Position numbers and translations under genes: made by a program
In this document: positions 1 through 8,258 of the stretch, piece after piece
Numbering within the stretch: the stretch's first letter is position 1
Layout: each line of letters opens with the position of its first letter
Notes under the pieces: generated by a model
Told to the model about the DNA's origin: nothing
Database searches by the model: none
Seen by the model: the letters and a program-made list of their open reading frames with translations, nothing else
Source of the DNA: CAZHNW01 sp942491575
Lineage (GTDB): Bacteria > Spirochaetota > UBA4802 > UBA5550
Direction: 5' to 3'
NCBI GenBank assembly: GCA_942491575.1
Contig: CALOBT010000031.1
Span: 124,001 to 188,000, forward strand
Length of the DNA stretch: 64,000 bases

Positions 1-610
1 TGAAGTAAAACTGATGGGGGGGGCATCAAAGGTAATTAAGGAAGCGGTTGCCGCTGCGGAGAAAAAAGATTACCGTTGGGCCCTGCATCTCCTGTCGAAG
101 GTGAAGCGTTCAGGTTATGAAGGAAGTGATCTTTCAGACAACCTTGCCTCGGTAATGGAAAAACTCGGAGGCACCCTGTATAATTTAAACGGCCGTGGAT
201 ACCTCCTCGAGTATGCCCGGGAACTGAAGGAAGGAAAGGTGGACTATCCCGCTCCGACTTACCGAAAAGAAATGGCGGGGAAGATCCCCCTGGAGCTGAT
301 TTTCAGCCAGATGATAGTGCGCCTGAAACCGGATAAGGCTATGGACGTTCATGAAACCGTTCATTTTAATTTTCCCGCGGAGAAGAAACGCTTCATACTT
401 ACTGTGCGGCGGGGAATCTGTGAAGTCGTTGAAGGAAATCCCCTGCCGGGGACACCGAAGCCCGTTGCGGTGGTTTCTGTAGACGCACAGACCTGGAGAT
501 TTATGGCCCTGAAGATGATCTCTCCCGTAACGGCGGTCACCTCGGGGAAACTGAAGGTGGCGGGAAGCCGTTTAGGATTTTTGAATTTTATGCGAAAGTT
601 TGAGATGTGA
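1..610 (+). CDS. Alkyl-sulfatase-like MBL hydrolase, C-terminal part (5' end outside window)
   Basis: The frame is open from base 2, so this is the 3' part of a longer gene. The first visible residues, EVKLMGGASKVIKEA, followed by KKDYRWALHLLSKV, match the dimerisation domain of class III alkyl sulfatases (SdsA1/BDS1 family). The last ~110 residues match the SCP2-like sterol-carrier domain that ends those enzymes (LELIFSQMIVRLKPDKA, then FILTVRRGICEVVEG). The zinc-binding metallo-beta-lactamase half lies upstream of the window. Family members hydrolyse alkyl sulfate esters, usually in the periplasm, but without the catalytic half the substrate cannot be judged. A terminator follows 17 bases after the stop. 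Confidence is good for the family and low for the reaction. Confidence 0.75.
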   Translation, partial: EVKLMGGASKVIKEAVAAAEKKDYRWALHLLSKVKRSGYEGSDLSDNLASVMEKLGGTLYNLNGRGYLLEYARELKEGKVDYPAPTYRKEMAGKIPLELIFSQMIVRLKPDKAMDVHETVHFNFPAEKKRFILTVRRGICEVVEGNPLPGTPKPVAVVSVDAQTWRFMALKMISPVTAVTSGKLKVAGSRLGFLNFMRKFEM

Positions 611-626
611 TGTGTGATGAACGGCG

Positions 627-654
627 GGGTGTGCCCAGAGGGTACACCCTTTTT
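627..654 (+). terminator. Factor-independent terminator of the alkyl-sulfatase-like gene
   Basis: The stem GGGTGT (627-632) pairs with ACACCC (644-649), and an inner CCC/GGG pair extends it after one mismatch. Five Ts follow directly. It sits 17 bases behind the stop codon at 608-610. Confidence 0.8.
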
Positions 655-791
655 AAGTATTGTCCCGACATCCGGGGCTTGAATATGAAAAGGGTGTTTT
701 CGCCTCCCTACCGTTTTCGTATACTCTCTTTGTACATCGATCCAATACATAAAAACCGAATCCTTATCTGCCAGGCCTTGAACGCTGTAGT

Positions 792-1052
792 ATGTATAAA
801 ATCCTCTGGATTCGCCATTGGCAAGGATTTCAGAATATTTACAGCCAGTGTTTTCAGGCTAGTTTCGGGTCTTTCTCTGAAGATAAAAAGGAGGGAGTTG
901 AAAAACTGATTAAATTTGGTAAATTTCAAAACGGTTTCCAGCGGTATACGTGCCCCTGCTGCGGTACGATACTGGCAGGACCTTTTAGTGTAAATCCCGT
1001 TTATGTCTTTCCTGTGCCAGAAAACGGTTCTTTGGATTGTCCCATAATTTAA
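792..1052 (+). pseudogene. Possible relic of a CPCC-type zinc-ribbon protein
   Basis: From about base 942 this frame reads RYTCPCCGTI, the signature start of the small cysteine-rich CPCC family. The expected second CPxC half is missing; only a lone DCP is seen near the end. The upstream part of the frame has no recognisable sequence and no ribosome binding site. It may be decayed or a chance match. The remaining 611-1140 stretch holds nothing else I recognise beyond the terminator at 627. Confidence 0.2.
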
Positions 1053-1140
1053 CTACTAAAAGAATAAAGATTAAGATCTTTTTTGATTTTTTAGTTGCCT
1101 GAATTTATGTCCAGTATGAAACTCGAATCTGGGTAAATAA

Positions 1141-1779
1141 ATGAATATCGAAATCCATAATATTCTCCTGAATCTCTATTACACAGGCGTAGCAACAGCA
1201 TTCCTTGTGAGAGATATTTTCTGGCTCCGCATTGTAATGATTATGGCTGCATGCTGTGTAATCTCTTATGGTGTAATCACGTCTAACAATACAGTTATAA
1301 TCTGGAATTCAATTTTTCTCAGCATTAATACATTCTGGGTTGTCCGTCTCTATATTGAACGAAGGCCCATCCCCTTAAGTAATGATCTTCTGGAGCTTTA
1401 CGGCTCTGTTTTCTATGATATGTCAAAACAGGAATTTTTGCATCTATGGAAGCAGGGAATCATAAAAAAAGCACAGGATTCTCTCCTCTGTAAAGAAGGT
1501 GAATTATACAACAGTGTATCATGCATAATATCAGGTACAGTAATTGTTATTAAAAGCAACAGTACAGTTAAAGAATTGGGCAGAGGGAAATTCTTTGCAG
1601 AGATGAGTTTTTTGACCAGGCAACCGGCTTCTGCAGATGTTATTGCAGAAAATGAAGTAACTTATATTACATGGTCAAGACATGCCATTGATAATATGAA
1701 GAAGGTTTACCCTGAACTTCCACAGAAGCTACAGCTAATTATCAGTAAGGACCTGGCGTTTAAACTAAAGTCAAGCTGA
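1141..1779 (+). CDS. Popeye-domain-like membrane protein with cyclic-nucleotide-binding fold
   Basis: This 212-residue protein has an N-terminal block of about three hydrophobic segments (roughly residues 14-70, including LVRDIFWLRIVMIMAACCV). A single cNMP-binding-like beta-roll follows (about 95-205), with the pattern CKEGELYNSVSCIISGTV, LGRGKFFAEMSFLTRQPAS and ADVIAENEVTYITWSR. That arrangement is the bacterial counterpart of Popeye (POPDC) proteins, which bind cAMP through a divergent phosphate-binding cassette. The usual FGE-L-RAA cassette reads FFAEMSF-RQPAS here, so the Arg that contacts the phosphate is not in its CAP-like place. It stands alone between long intergenic regions. The role is unknown; membrane-bound second-messenger sensing is inferred from the fold. 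Confidence 0.7.
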   Translation: MNIEIHNILLNLYYTGVATAFLVRDIFWLRIVMIMAACCVISYGVITSNNTVIIWNSIFLSINTFWVVRLYIERRPIPLSNDLLELYGSVFYDMSKQEFLHLWKQGIIKKAQDSLLCKEGELYNSVSCIISGTVIVIKSNSTVKELGRGKFFAEMSFLTRQPASADVIAENEVTYITWSRHAIDNMKKVYPELPQKLQLIISKDLAFKLKSS

Positions 1780-1821
1780 CTGGATAATTTGGAAACAGAG
1801 CCCTTTGAGTCCCAAAACAGC

Positions 1822-1905
1822 TTAATTTGAAATAACTACGGCGATGACTAAGAATATAACTATAACAATAATTGCCGCAGCTAATCTTTTAAAATCTATT
1901 TCCAT
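1822..1905 (-). CDS. Single-pass membrane microprotein (27 aa)
   Basis: ATG at 1905-1903 is preceded by a strong Shine-Dalgarno GGGAGG (1915-1910 on the minus strand) 4 bases away. The 27-residue product starts MEIDFKRLAAA and continues as one hydrophobic helix of about 17 residues, ending ISN. A charged start followed by a single transmembrane helix is typical of small membrane proteins that attach to larger complexes (known examples are CydX and KdpF), but I cannot name this one. It is convergent with the Popeye-like gene. Support comes from the Shine-Dalgarno and the composition only. Confidence 0.5.
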   Translation of the reverse strand: MEIDFKRLAAAIIVIVIFLVIAVVISN

Positions 1906-2306
1906 ATTGCCTCCCGAATCATTTTACAGCATGCTGTATTACCTTTAAAGGTTTTACATAGTATAAATAATATTTCCGGATATATCAACTTTTTATATTA
2001 TTTTGGTAAAAGTGAGATTTCGCCTCACTAAATGCCGATTGAATTGAATTGAATTATTCAGGGTGTATATATTTTAGAATCCCATAGAAATGGGCAGTAC
2101 TTCATCCAAGAACGAAAAGATGCCATATAGTAATCAGCATGTCTCAACAGTCTTTTAAACAAAAGAGAAAAAACCCTCCATTATACAAAGGCGGCAAGAT
2201 TACTTGGAAAACCGGGAAAGAATTTATTTAATGATTCAGATTTTAATAACATGATGGAAAATGATGAGTTCCTGGAACTGTTGAAGTTATCATGATAACC
2301 TGTAGA
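1906..2306. other. Intergenic stretch with hairpin and a possible HTH-protein relic
   Basis: No intact gene is seen. A 6-bp hairpin (AGTGAG 2011-2016 / CTCACT 2024-2029) is present. In the plus frame ending at the stop at 2294, an uninterrupted run of about 55 codons includes YTKAARLLGKPG, which resembles the tail helix of Fis-type HTH domains. It has no start or upstream domain, so it could be a gene relic or chance. Confidence 0.3.
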
Positions 2307-2981
2307 TCAAGCAGCAACCGGGATAAAAAAAACAGAATAGATAAATGTAGTCAGCAGGGGCACAGTCAGGTTGTCCAGTCTCGCGGGAGTAACAGCCTCG
2401 GCGGTGGTTGCCGTTGCTGCACAGAGCAATGATGCCTGGAGTGCAACGACGGGATTGAAAAAGTAGAGTATTATAAAAGTCACCAGCCAGGAAATAACAA
2501 ACATCGTGAAACTTCCCACCAGGGATTTTTCGTTATTGCCGATAAAAAATTTTCTTTTTCCCAGGCCTTTCCCCACAATGGCGGCGAGACCGTCACCGTA
2601 GCCCATGGTGAGTACACCGATGGCCCCGGCATAAGGGGGTATGGTGCCGCCGAAACAGAACAGCGTAAGAATCAGGAGTGAAAGGGGGAAGTATAGTGTA
2701 CCGGGATTTGCTTCTCCTTCTGGGCTCTTCATTGCTTTGAAAATATTTTCTTTAAAAGAAATTAAGCCAATAGCGATAAAGGCCAGGCAGCAGAGAGAAG
2801 GCCAGAGGAGGCCGGTGAAATAATACATGGCGAGGAGCCACCAGTTGGACGCGGCAATGTGAAGAAGTTTTCGCATGATATCCGCGGAAATGTAATTCGA
2901 TTTAACCATCATTTCCGCAATACCGATGGTGCTTAACATCAGAAGCTGTGAAATGAGAAACCCAATGACATTACTGTTCAT
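2307..2981 (-). CDS. Polyprenol/phytol kinase-like CTP-dependent membrane kinase
   Basis: A protein of about 224 residues with six to seven membrane helices. It carries the dolichol kinase/phytol kinase (SEC59/VTE5) signatures: RKLLHIAAS near residue 37 and MGYGDGLAAIVGKGLGKRK then NEKSLVGS in the second half. These enzymes transfer a phosphate from CTP to a lipid alcohol at the cytoplasmic face. ATG at 2981 is preferred over GTG at 2990 because a GGGGTG Shine-Dalgarno lies 7 bases upstream. A small hairpin (3018-3034) lies in the divergent promoter region. The substrate (polyprenol, phytol, farnesol or diacylglycerol) is not visible from sequence. Confidence 0.7.
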   Translation of the reverse strand: MNSNVIGFLISQLLMLSTIGIAEMMVKSNYISADIMRKLLHIAASNWWLLAMYYFTGLLWPSLCCLAFIAIGLISFKENIFKAMKSPEGEANPGTLYFPLSLLILTLFCFGGTIPPYAGAIGVLTMGYGDGLAAIVGKGLGKRKFFIGNNEKSLVGSFTMFVISWLVTFIILYFFNPVVALQASLLCAATATTAEAVTPARLDNLTVPLLTTFIYSVFFIPVAA

Positions 2982-3128
2982 TAAAAACACCCCGACTTCG
3001 ATTTATATATATGATATACTTCATTTTTTGAAGTGCAATAATAATTTTAACATTTTAGGGAAGGGTGATGTCTCTAAATAGTTGTTTTGTTCAGTAATTT
3101 TAGGGATATTCATAGTGGAGGGATATCC

Positions 3129-3497
3129 ATGAAAAATCTCCCTTTTGTCATCATAATGCTCAGCCTTTTTCTTGTAAACGGCATAGTCTGTTCCCGAAGG
3201 GCTGATTTGGGGGGCAGATTTATGCTGGTCAGCGGCAGCTGTAAAAGCAGAGTCATAGTCATTAAAAAAATTGAAGGCTTCGGAGAAAAGTATCACCTGA
3301 TTGTCCTGTATGAAAATAAGTCATCAGCTGAAGGAAAAGAATTTCTCGGTGTAAACAAGGGGAATGTCTTAACCATATACAGGGGAACTAAGATCAGGCA
3401 AAAGAGACTGCCGGTTGCAGGGAAAATTATTGTATCCCCTGATGGTTTAGTGCTTAAAACAGCTGAAAAAAATTGTCGCTATCAGAGAATACGGTAA
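3129..3497 (+). CDS. Small lipoprotein of unknown function
   Basis: The 122-residue product begins MKNLPFVIIMLSLFLVNG with a lipobox-like IVC at residues 19-21, so it is probably lipid-anchored. The rest (FMLVSGSCKSRVIVIKKI, then KEFLGVNKGNVLTIYRGT) suggests a small beta-rich domain. The ATG at 3129 is chosen because GGAGGG (3117-3122) precedes it. Its stop overlaps the 3' end of a convergent sensor relic by 16 bases. No family recognised. Confidence 0.6.
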   Translation: MKNLPFVIIMLSLFLVNGIVCSRRADLGGRFMLVSGSCKSRVIVIKKIEGFGEKYHLIVLYENKSSAEGKEFLGVNKGNVLTIYRGTKIRQKRLPVAGKIIVSPDGLVLKTAEKNCRYQRIR

Positions 3498-3721
3498 AGA
3501 GTAACTCTGAACCTGATCCAGTATGCGGATTTTGAAAAATTGAAGTTTGGAATTTCTCTTTCGGAAGGAACAAAAAGTACGGAACAGGATGGCGATTGAG
3601 CCTCTTCAAAGGTGAGATTTCCTGTTTTGTCTTCCCTTATCGTAATGCATAACGGAATGCCTGTACCGCCCGTATTTATTTTGTTCAAATGAGTATAGTG
3701 TGGTTTTTTGAAAATTGACAA
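3482..3721 (-). pseudogene. Relic of a 7TM-DISM sensor (extracellular domain 2 only)
   Basis: The minus-strand frame reads NLTFEEAQSPSCSVLFVPSE followed by REIPNFNFSKSAYWIRFRVTL. This matches the 7TMR-DISMED2 fold, whose hallmark is a short -eeA--p--F-P stretch followed by -n-g----yWlRf-l. The frame then stops, without the rest of the domain, the seven helices or any output domain, and no signal peptide precedes it. At 79 codons it is far short of the 500-900 usual for the family. It is most likely a decayed fragment; a short secreted ligand-binding protein is less likely. Confidence 0.55.
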
Positions 3722-3789
3722 TAAGTCCCGGATATGAAAGTATTTTTTAAATTTTTAAGTTCAATAAATATTTTGTATCGGAAAAATGT

Positions 3790-4854
3790 ATGATCAACCT
3801 GTTAAAGGGAAGAAAACACAAGGCCGGCCTGCCTGCAGGGGCCCTCATCCACGTTGGGGAAAAAAAGTCAGAGGATGTGCAGCTGAGTCTTATCCACTAT
3901 GGCCCGGACTTCTACAGGGAGGAGACAATTGCCAGTCTGAAGGAGAGTGTGCCCTTCCTGGAAAAACCCGGCATCACATGGATTAACGTGTGCGGACTTC
4001 ATAACACAGCTGTTATAGAAGAGGCAGGGAATATATTTGGTATTCATTCACTGATTCTTGAAGATATCCTCAATACAGGACACCGTCCTAAAATTGAGGA
4101 TTTTGATGACTATATTTTTACCGTGGTGAAGGTCGTTGACTTTGATAAAGAAAAAGGGGAAATCCGGATCGGACAGTACAGCGTAATTCTGGGAGGCAAT
4201 TTTATTATCACCTTTCAGGAAGAGGCCGGTAACTCCTTCGACATTATTCGCAACAGAATCCGCTCAGACATAGGACATATAAGGAAAATGGGCACGGATT
4301 ATCTTCATTATTCTCTAATGGATGTGCTGGTGGACCAGTACTTTTTGCTTCTTGAGGAGATCGGGGAACGGATTGAAGACATTGAGGAAGAACTGGCTCT
4401 TTATCCGGAAAAAGAGACCCTTGTCGCTATACACAGACTCAGGAGGGAAATGATCTACCTGCGGAGGTCTGCCTGGCCACTTCGGGAAATCCTCGGTTTT
4501 CTGCAGCGTACGGCATCGCCTCTTATATCTGAGGAGACCGCTCCCTATTTACGTGACGTATATGACCACACCGTACAGGTAATGGAGACCATTGAAATTT
4601 TCAGGGATATGATTTCCAATATGCTGGAGATCTACCTGTCAAGTATGAGCAACAGAATGAACGAGGTTATGAAAGTATTAACCATCATTGCCACAATATT
4701 CATTCCTCTTACGTTTATTGCAGGGGTATACGGGATGAACTTCAAGGTGATGCCGGAATTGAACTGGCCTTTCGGTTATCCTCTTGTTATGGGTATAATG
4801 TTTCTCATAGGCCTCGGTATGGTAGTATACTTTATAAAGAAAAAATGGCTGTGA
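3790..4854 (+). CDS. corA: CorA family magnesium/cobalt transporter
   Basis: This 354-residue protein has the CorA layout: an N-terminal cytoplasmic alpha/beta domain, a long charged helix (about 170-290, LLEEIGERIEDIEEELALYP), and two C-terminal membrane helices. The first helix ends in the selectivity motif YGMNF (about residue 315). The second is followed by the basic tail KKKWL typical of the family. It forms a homopentameric Mg2+/Co2+ channel in the inner membrane. ATG at 3790 follows shortly after another ATG in a different frame; the Shine-Dalgarno is weak. Length is normal for the family. It appears monocistronic, convergent with the acyl-CoA operon. Confidence 0.93.
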   Translation: MINLLKGRKHKAGLPAGALIHVGEKKSEDVQLSLIHYGPDFYREETIASLKESVPFLEKPGITWINVCGLHNTAVIEEAGNIFGIHSLILEDILNTGHRPKIEDFDDYIFTVVKVVDFDKEKGEIRIGQYSVILGGNFIITFQEEAGNSFDIIRNRIRSDIGHIRKMGTDYLHYSLMDVLVDQYFLLLEEIGERIEDIEEELALYPEKETLVAIHRLRREMIYLRRSAWPLREILGFLQRTASPLISEETAPYLRDVYDHTVQVMETIEIFRDMISNMLEIYLSSMSNRMNEVMKVLTIIATIFIPLTFIAGVYGMNFKVMPELNWPFGYPLVMGIMFLIGLGMVVYFIKKKWL

Positions 4855-4932
4855 ACTATGGCAAAGGTTTTTTCTTGAAATCTCCAAAAAATGATTCTTA
4901 AACTTAATAAATGCCGAAATTCATTTATGTTT

Positions 4933-6642
4933 TCATATAAAAACCTCTTCCCTGGAATCCCATGTTCCGGGAATTACCCCCACCTCTTCGAGAATTTTTT
5001 TACGGATGCGGTGGGTTTCTGTTTTTTCAAAATTTTCCACGATTCTTACATACCGGGGTACTGCAAATTTTGCCAGGTTTTCCCGTGCGTAGGCGATGAT
5101 TTGATCCCCGGAGATACTCTCTCCATCCACGGCCTTGATGCTTGCCATTATTTCATCTTCCGCGAGATCCGACGGCACTGCGTAAACCGCTGCTTCTAAG
5201 ACCGCTGGATGTTTCTGAAGTACCTGTTCAACCTCGTAGGCGGAAACATTTTCTCCCTTAATACGCATTGATTCGGTGTTGCGCCCTACGAAATAGAGAT
5301 ATCCCTTTTTATCTCTTCGCATTACATCACCGGTTCTGGTCCAGCCGTTACTCTGTTTTTCGGCACTTGCCTTTTCATTCTTATAGAATTCTACGCCTCC
5401 CGCCTGATCGCGGTGCTTCGGGGCAGGGAATATAAGTTCACCTGGCTCACCCGTTGTCACATCATTCATTACTTCGTCTACCAGGCGGTATTTTATTTTC
5501 ATCGGTGGTTTGCCTATGGAACCAACAGGGGCAGTCCCAAGGTTCATGATGGTTTTTCCTCCCCCGTCCACGGCACCGTAGGTTTCATAAATAGTAAGGC
5601 CAAAGCGTTTTTCGAAGGCCTCCCATAGCTGGGGGGGGCAGGCGGCTGAAATTATGAAGCGAATACTATTTTTTGAATCGAGATCTGACTCAGGCTGTTT
5701 CATCAGGATGGGTATCATGGCTCCGATGGTATTGAAGGTGGTTACCTTATGTTTTCGGATACTCTCCCAGAACCGGCTGGCGGAAAATTTTTTCTCCAGT
5801 ACCACGCGGCCCCCCGTATGAATAGCACTGATGCAGGTTACCAGAAGGGCGTTGGCATGGAAAAGAGGCATGCAGGTGTAGAAAACATCACTCCGCCGCC
5901 AGAGAAGATGGGATATCAGGGAGAAAAGTTTCACGCCGGATTTTTTATAGCGGTATACAACCCCCTTCGGTAAACCCGTGGTTCCCGAGGTGTATGTAAT
6001 GACACAGATATCATCCCTGCTGTATCCGTCTCCGGGGTCAACGGCCTCGAGCTTATAGGCTGCATCGAGGTTATGGTACCCCGCAGGAATTCGACTTCCC
6101 CCTTTACTGTTCACGATTATGGTTTTAATGCCTGTGAGGTCGCCTTTGATACGTTCCAGTTTCGGCAGGTATTCCTCGTCAATAATCAGAAATTGCGCGT
6201 CGCAGTGATTTAAAATATAGGTCATGCCGTCCCCCTGAAGGGAGGTGTTTACAGGAACGGCATACATTCCGATGGTCTGCTGGCCGATAAAGATATCGAG
6301 AAAACGGCTGGAATTGTCCATAAAGATGGCAACACCGGATCCCCTGGAGCCACCCAGTCCTTTCAGGTATGATCCGGTACGGCAGGCATTCTCATGCATT
6401 TCTTTAAATGTAAATTCTTTCTCTTCATGGACCACGCAGGTACGGTTGGGGTGTTTCCGCGCCTTCTCTTCGAGGAGCTCAGCCCATGACATCTCCTCGG
6501 CAAGTTCCATTTTTGAGATACCCTTCATGTTCGCCCTGAGTGTTCCGCGGCGCGCTTCGCTGATTATGAAGATCAGTATTGACCGGAAAATATTTTTTGC
6601 CATCCGTATCTGTCCGAAAAAAATTCTAATTCTTTGTTTCAT
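4933..6642 (-). CDS. AMP-forming acyl-CoA synthetase (FATP/FadD-like)
   Basis: The 569 residues show the adenylate-forming order: ATP motif YTSGTTGLPKGVV (about 216-228), then IYETYGAVDG, TGDVMRRDKKGYLYFVGR and, near the C-terminus, AVPRYVRIVENFEKTETHRI with the KxxE/catalytic-lysine region. A hydrophobic, basic first ~35 residues (FRSILIFIISEARRG) resembles the membrane-associated N-terminus of FATP-type very-long-chain acyl-CoA synthetases. It should activate a carboxylic acid to its CoA thioester at the membrane. It is the last gene of a minus-strand operon, 64 bases behind the thiolase gene. Chain length or ring specificity cannot be read from sequence. Confidence 0.85.
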   Translation of the reverse strand: MKQRIRIFFGQIRMAKNIFRSILIFIISEARRGTLRANMKGISKMELAEEMSWAELLEEKARKHPNRTCVVHEEKEFTFKEMHENACRTGSYLKGLGGSRGSGVAIFMDNSSRFLDIFIGQQTIGMYAVPVNTSLQGDGMTYILNHCDAQFLIIDEEYLPKLERIKGDLTGIKTIIVNSKGGSRIPAGYHNLDAAYKLEAVDPGDGYSRDDICVITYTSGTTGLPKGVVYRYKKSGVKLFSLISHLLWRRSDVFYTCMPLFHANALLVTCISAIHTGGRVVLEKKFSASRFWESIRKHKVTTFNTIGAMIPILMKQPESDLDSKNSIRFIISAACPPQLWEAFEKRFGLTIYETYGAVDGGGKTIMNLGTAPVGSIGKPPMKIKYRLVDEVMNDVTTGEPGELIFPAPKHRDQAGGVEFYKNEKASAEKQSNGWTRTGDVMRRDKKGYLYFVGRNTESMRIKGENVSAYEVEQVLQKHPAVLEAAVYAVPSDLAEDEIMASIKAVDGESISGDQIIAYARENLAKFAVPRYVRIVENFEKTETHRIRKKILEEVGVIPGTWDSREEVFI

Positions 6643-6706
6643 TGTAATAACCTTTTATACTGCAGATGTTGACTTTCAGTAAAACTCTCCCTATCCCCGG
6701 AGGGGG

Positions 6707-8104
6707 CTACTTCTTTCCCGGACCTTCAAAAATATGTACACACATGGCAGCCTCTTCGACGCCGAGAGCGCCGCCTCCGTTTTCCGCGATGCCGATACAG
6801 GCCCCTTCAACCTGCCGGGCCCCCGCTTCTCTTCGGAGCTGGGTTACTATTTCATGAATCTGTCCCAGGCCCGAGGCGCCAATGGGATGTCCCCGCGATT
6901 CCAGGCCACCGCTGGTATTTACTGGAATTTTTCCCCCGATTCGTGTTGCACCGCTTTCTGCAAAGGGACCCCCTTCTCCGGGGGGACAGAATCCCAGGTT
7001 CTCCGTCTGATGCAGTTCACCGTAGGCGGTGGCATCGTGTACCTCCGCGAGGTCCATGTCTTTCGGGCCAAGAGAGGCCTGGTTGTAGGCCTGTTCCGCA
7101 AGACGCATTCCCAGGTCAGGTTCGTGGGATTTTCGCGCCCGGCCTGAACCGAGTACGGAGGCGCAGACCTTTACGGCGCGTGACTCGACTCCGAGGCGCC
7201 GCATAGTCTTTTCATCGCAGAGGATGGCGCTTGCAGCGCCGTCACCCACTGGGGCACACATGCTCCTGGTAAGGGGCCAGGTTACGAGGCGGTCCGCCAG
7301 AACTTCCTCGCGGCTCACATCAAACCTGTACTGGGCATTGGGATTCATTGTGCTGTGGAAATGATTCTTCGAGGCAATCAGTGCCAGATGTTCAATGGTG
7401 GTGCCGTATTCCTTCATGTGCTTGCGTGCCTCGTAACCGTAAACATCCATAAACGGGGAATGGTCACCGGTACCGAGGCTCCTGAGTATCTTTAGTACAT
7501 CGTATCCCATCGATTCGCCGATGCGTATTGCCACCACGGCAGAGTCTCTGAGCTCACGGATACGATCCCTGATGCCGCTTCGTTTCTTTTTACTTCCCCC
7601 CCCTGACTTCTTATGTTTTTCAATATGCCGGCGCATTACCTGTTTCTCTTCATCGGTCATTGCCAGGTCCGGGAGCATTTCGACGATATCAGCGAAATTT
7701 CCCACATCCATGCCGGTTAGAAATCCGGAGAAGACGAGAAAACGGTTGTTATCATAAATTTTTTCCGCTCCCAGGGCCATGGTGACATCATAGAGGCCGC
7801 TGGCGACACCGAGCCATGCATGGTGAAAGGCGGTGCTTCCACCGGCACAGGCGTTCTCAACATTACTCATTGGAATGGTATCTATGCCGAGGGGCCGCAG
7901 GGCCACCTGGGCCCTGATGCAGACCTGGCGGCGGTATTCCCCCCAGGCGGAGTTGGCAAACCAGAGCGCCTGAATGTTTTCCTTCTCGAGACCCGCATCC
8001 TTAAGGCATGGAAATATCGTGGCCCCTGAAAGTTCCGTTATGGTTTTATCAAGGTGACGCCCGAAGGGGGTAGTGTGGGCGCCTATAATATATACATCCC
8101 GCAT
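6707..8104 (-). CDS. SCP-x/nonspecific-lipid-transfer type thiolase
   Basis: A 465-residue thiolase-superfamily enzyme. The nucleophile is Cys86 (NVENACAGGSTAFH), and the second-site block is GGLESRGHPIGASGLGQIHE with the catalytic His; the glycine-rich end is ENGGGA. The usual NEAFA/HDCF-like block reads EVHDATAYGE, as in SCP-x type thiolases that handle branched or sterol side chains. An unusual Lys/Gly-rich loop (KKSGGGSKKKR, about 165-175) is inserted mid-domain. A GGAG Shine-Dalgarno lies 7 bases before the start. There is a 154-base gap after the upstream activator gene. It probably cleaves a beta-ketoacyl-CoA. No C-terminal SCP2 domain is attached. Confidence 0.85.
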   Translation of the reverse strand: MRDVYIIGAHTTPFGRHLDKTITELSGATIFPCLKDAGLEKENIQALWFANSAWGEYRRQVCIRAQVALRPLGIDTIPMSNVENACAGGSTAFHHAWLGVASGLYDVTMALGAEKIYDNNRFLVFSGFLTGMDVGNFADIVEMLPDLAMTDEEKQVMRRHIEKHKKSGGGSKKKRSGIRDRIRELRDSAVVAIRIGESMGYDVLKILRSLGTGDHSPFMDVYGYEARKHMKEYGTTIEHLALIASKNHFHSTMNPNAQYRFDVSREEVLADRLVTWPLTRSMCAPVGDGAASAILCDEKTMRRLGVESRAVKVCASVLGSGRARKSHEPDLGMRLAEQAYNQASLGPKDMDLAEVHDATAYGELHQTENLGFCPPGEGGPFAESGATRIGGKIPVNTSGGLESRGHPIGASGLGQIHEIVTQLRREAGARQVEGACIGIAENGGGALGVEEAAMCVHIFEGPGKK

Positions 8105-8258
8105 TAAAAACTCCTGCTTTATCTTTTGATTGTTCAGGCATCCCTTTACCGGCAGTCTGAATCATCAAAAGATAATAGGGGGAAGTTCATCTGTCCTGTA
8201 CGGCTTGAAGGGCTTCGGGGCAAACTTCAGGGAGTGTATCAACTGTGAAGAGTGAATA

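Noticed and set aside
2180..2294. Fis-like HTH fragment YTKAARLLGKPG
   Set aside because: The match is short and no start or upstream regulator domain exists; kept only as a possible relic.
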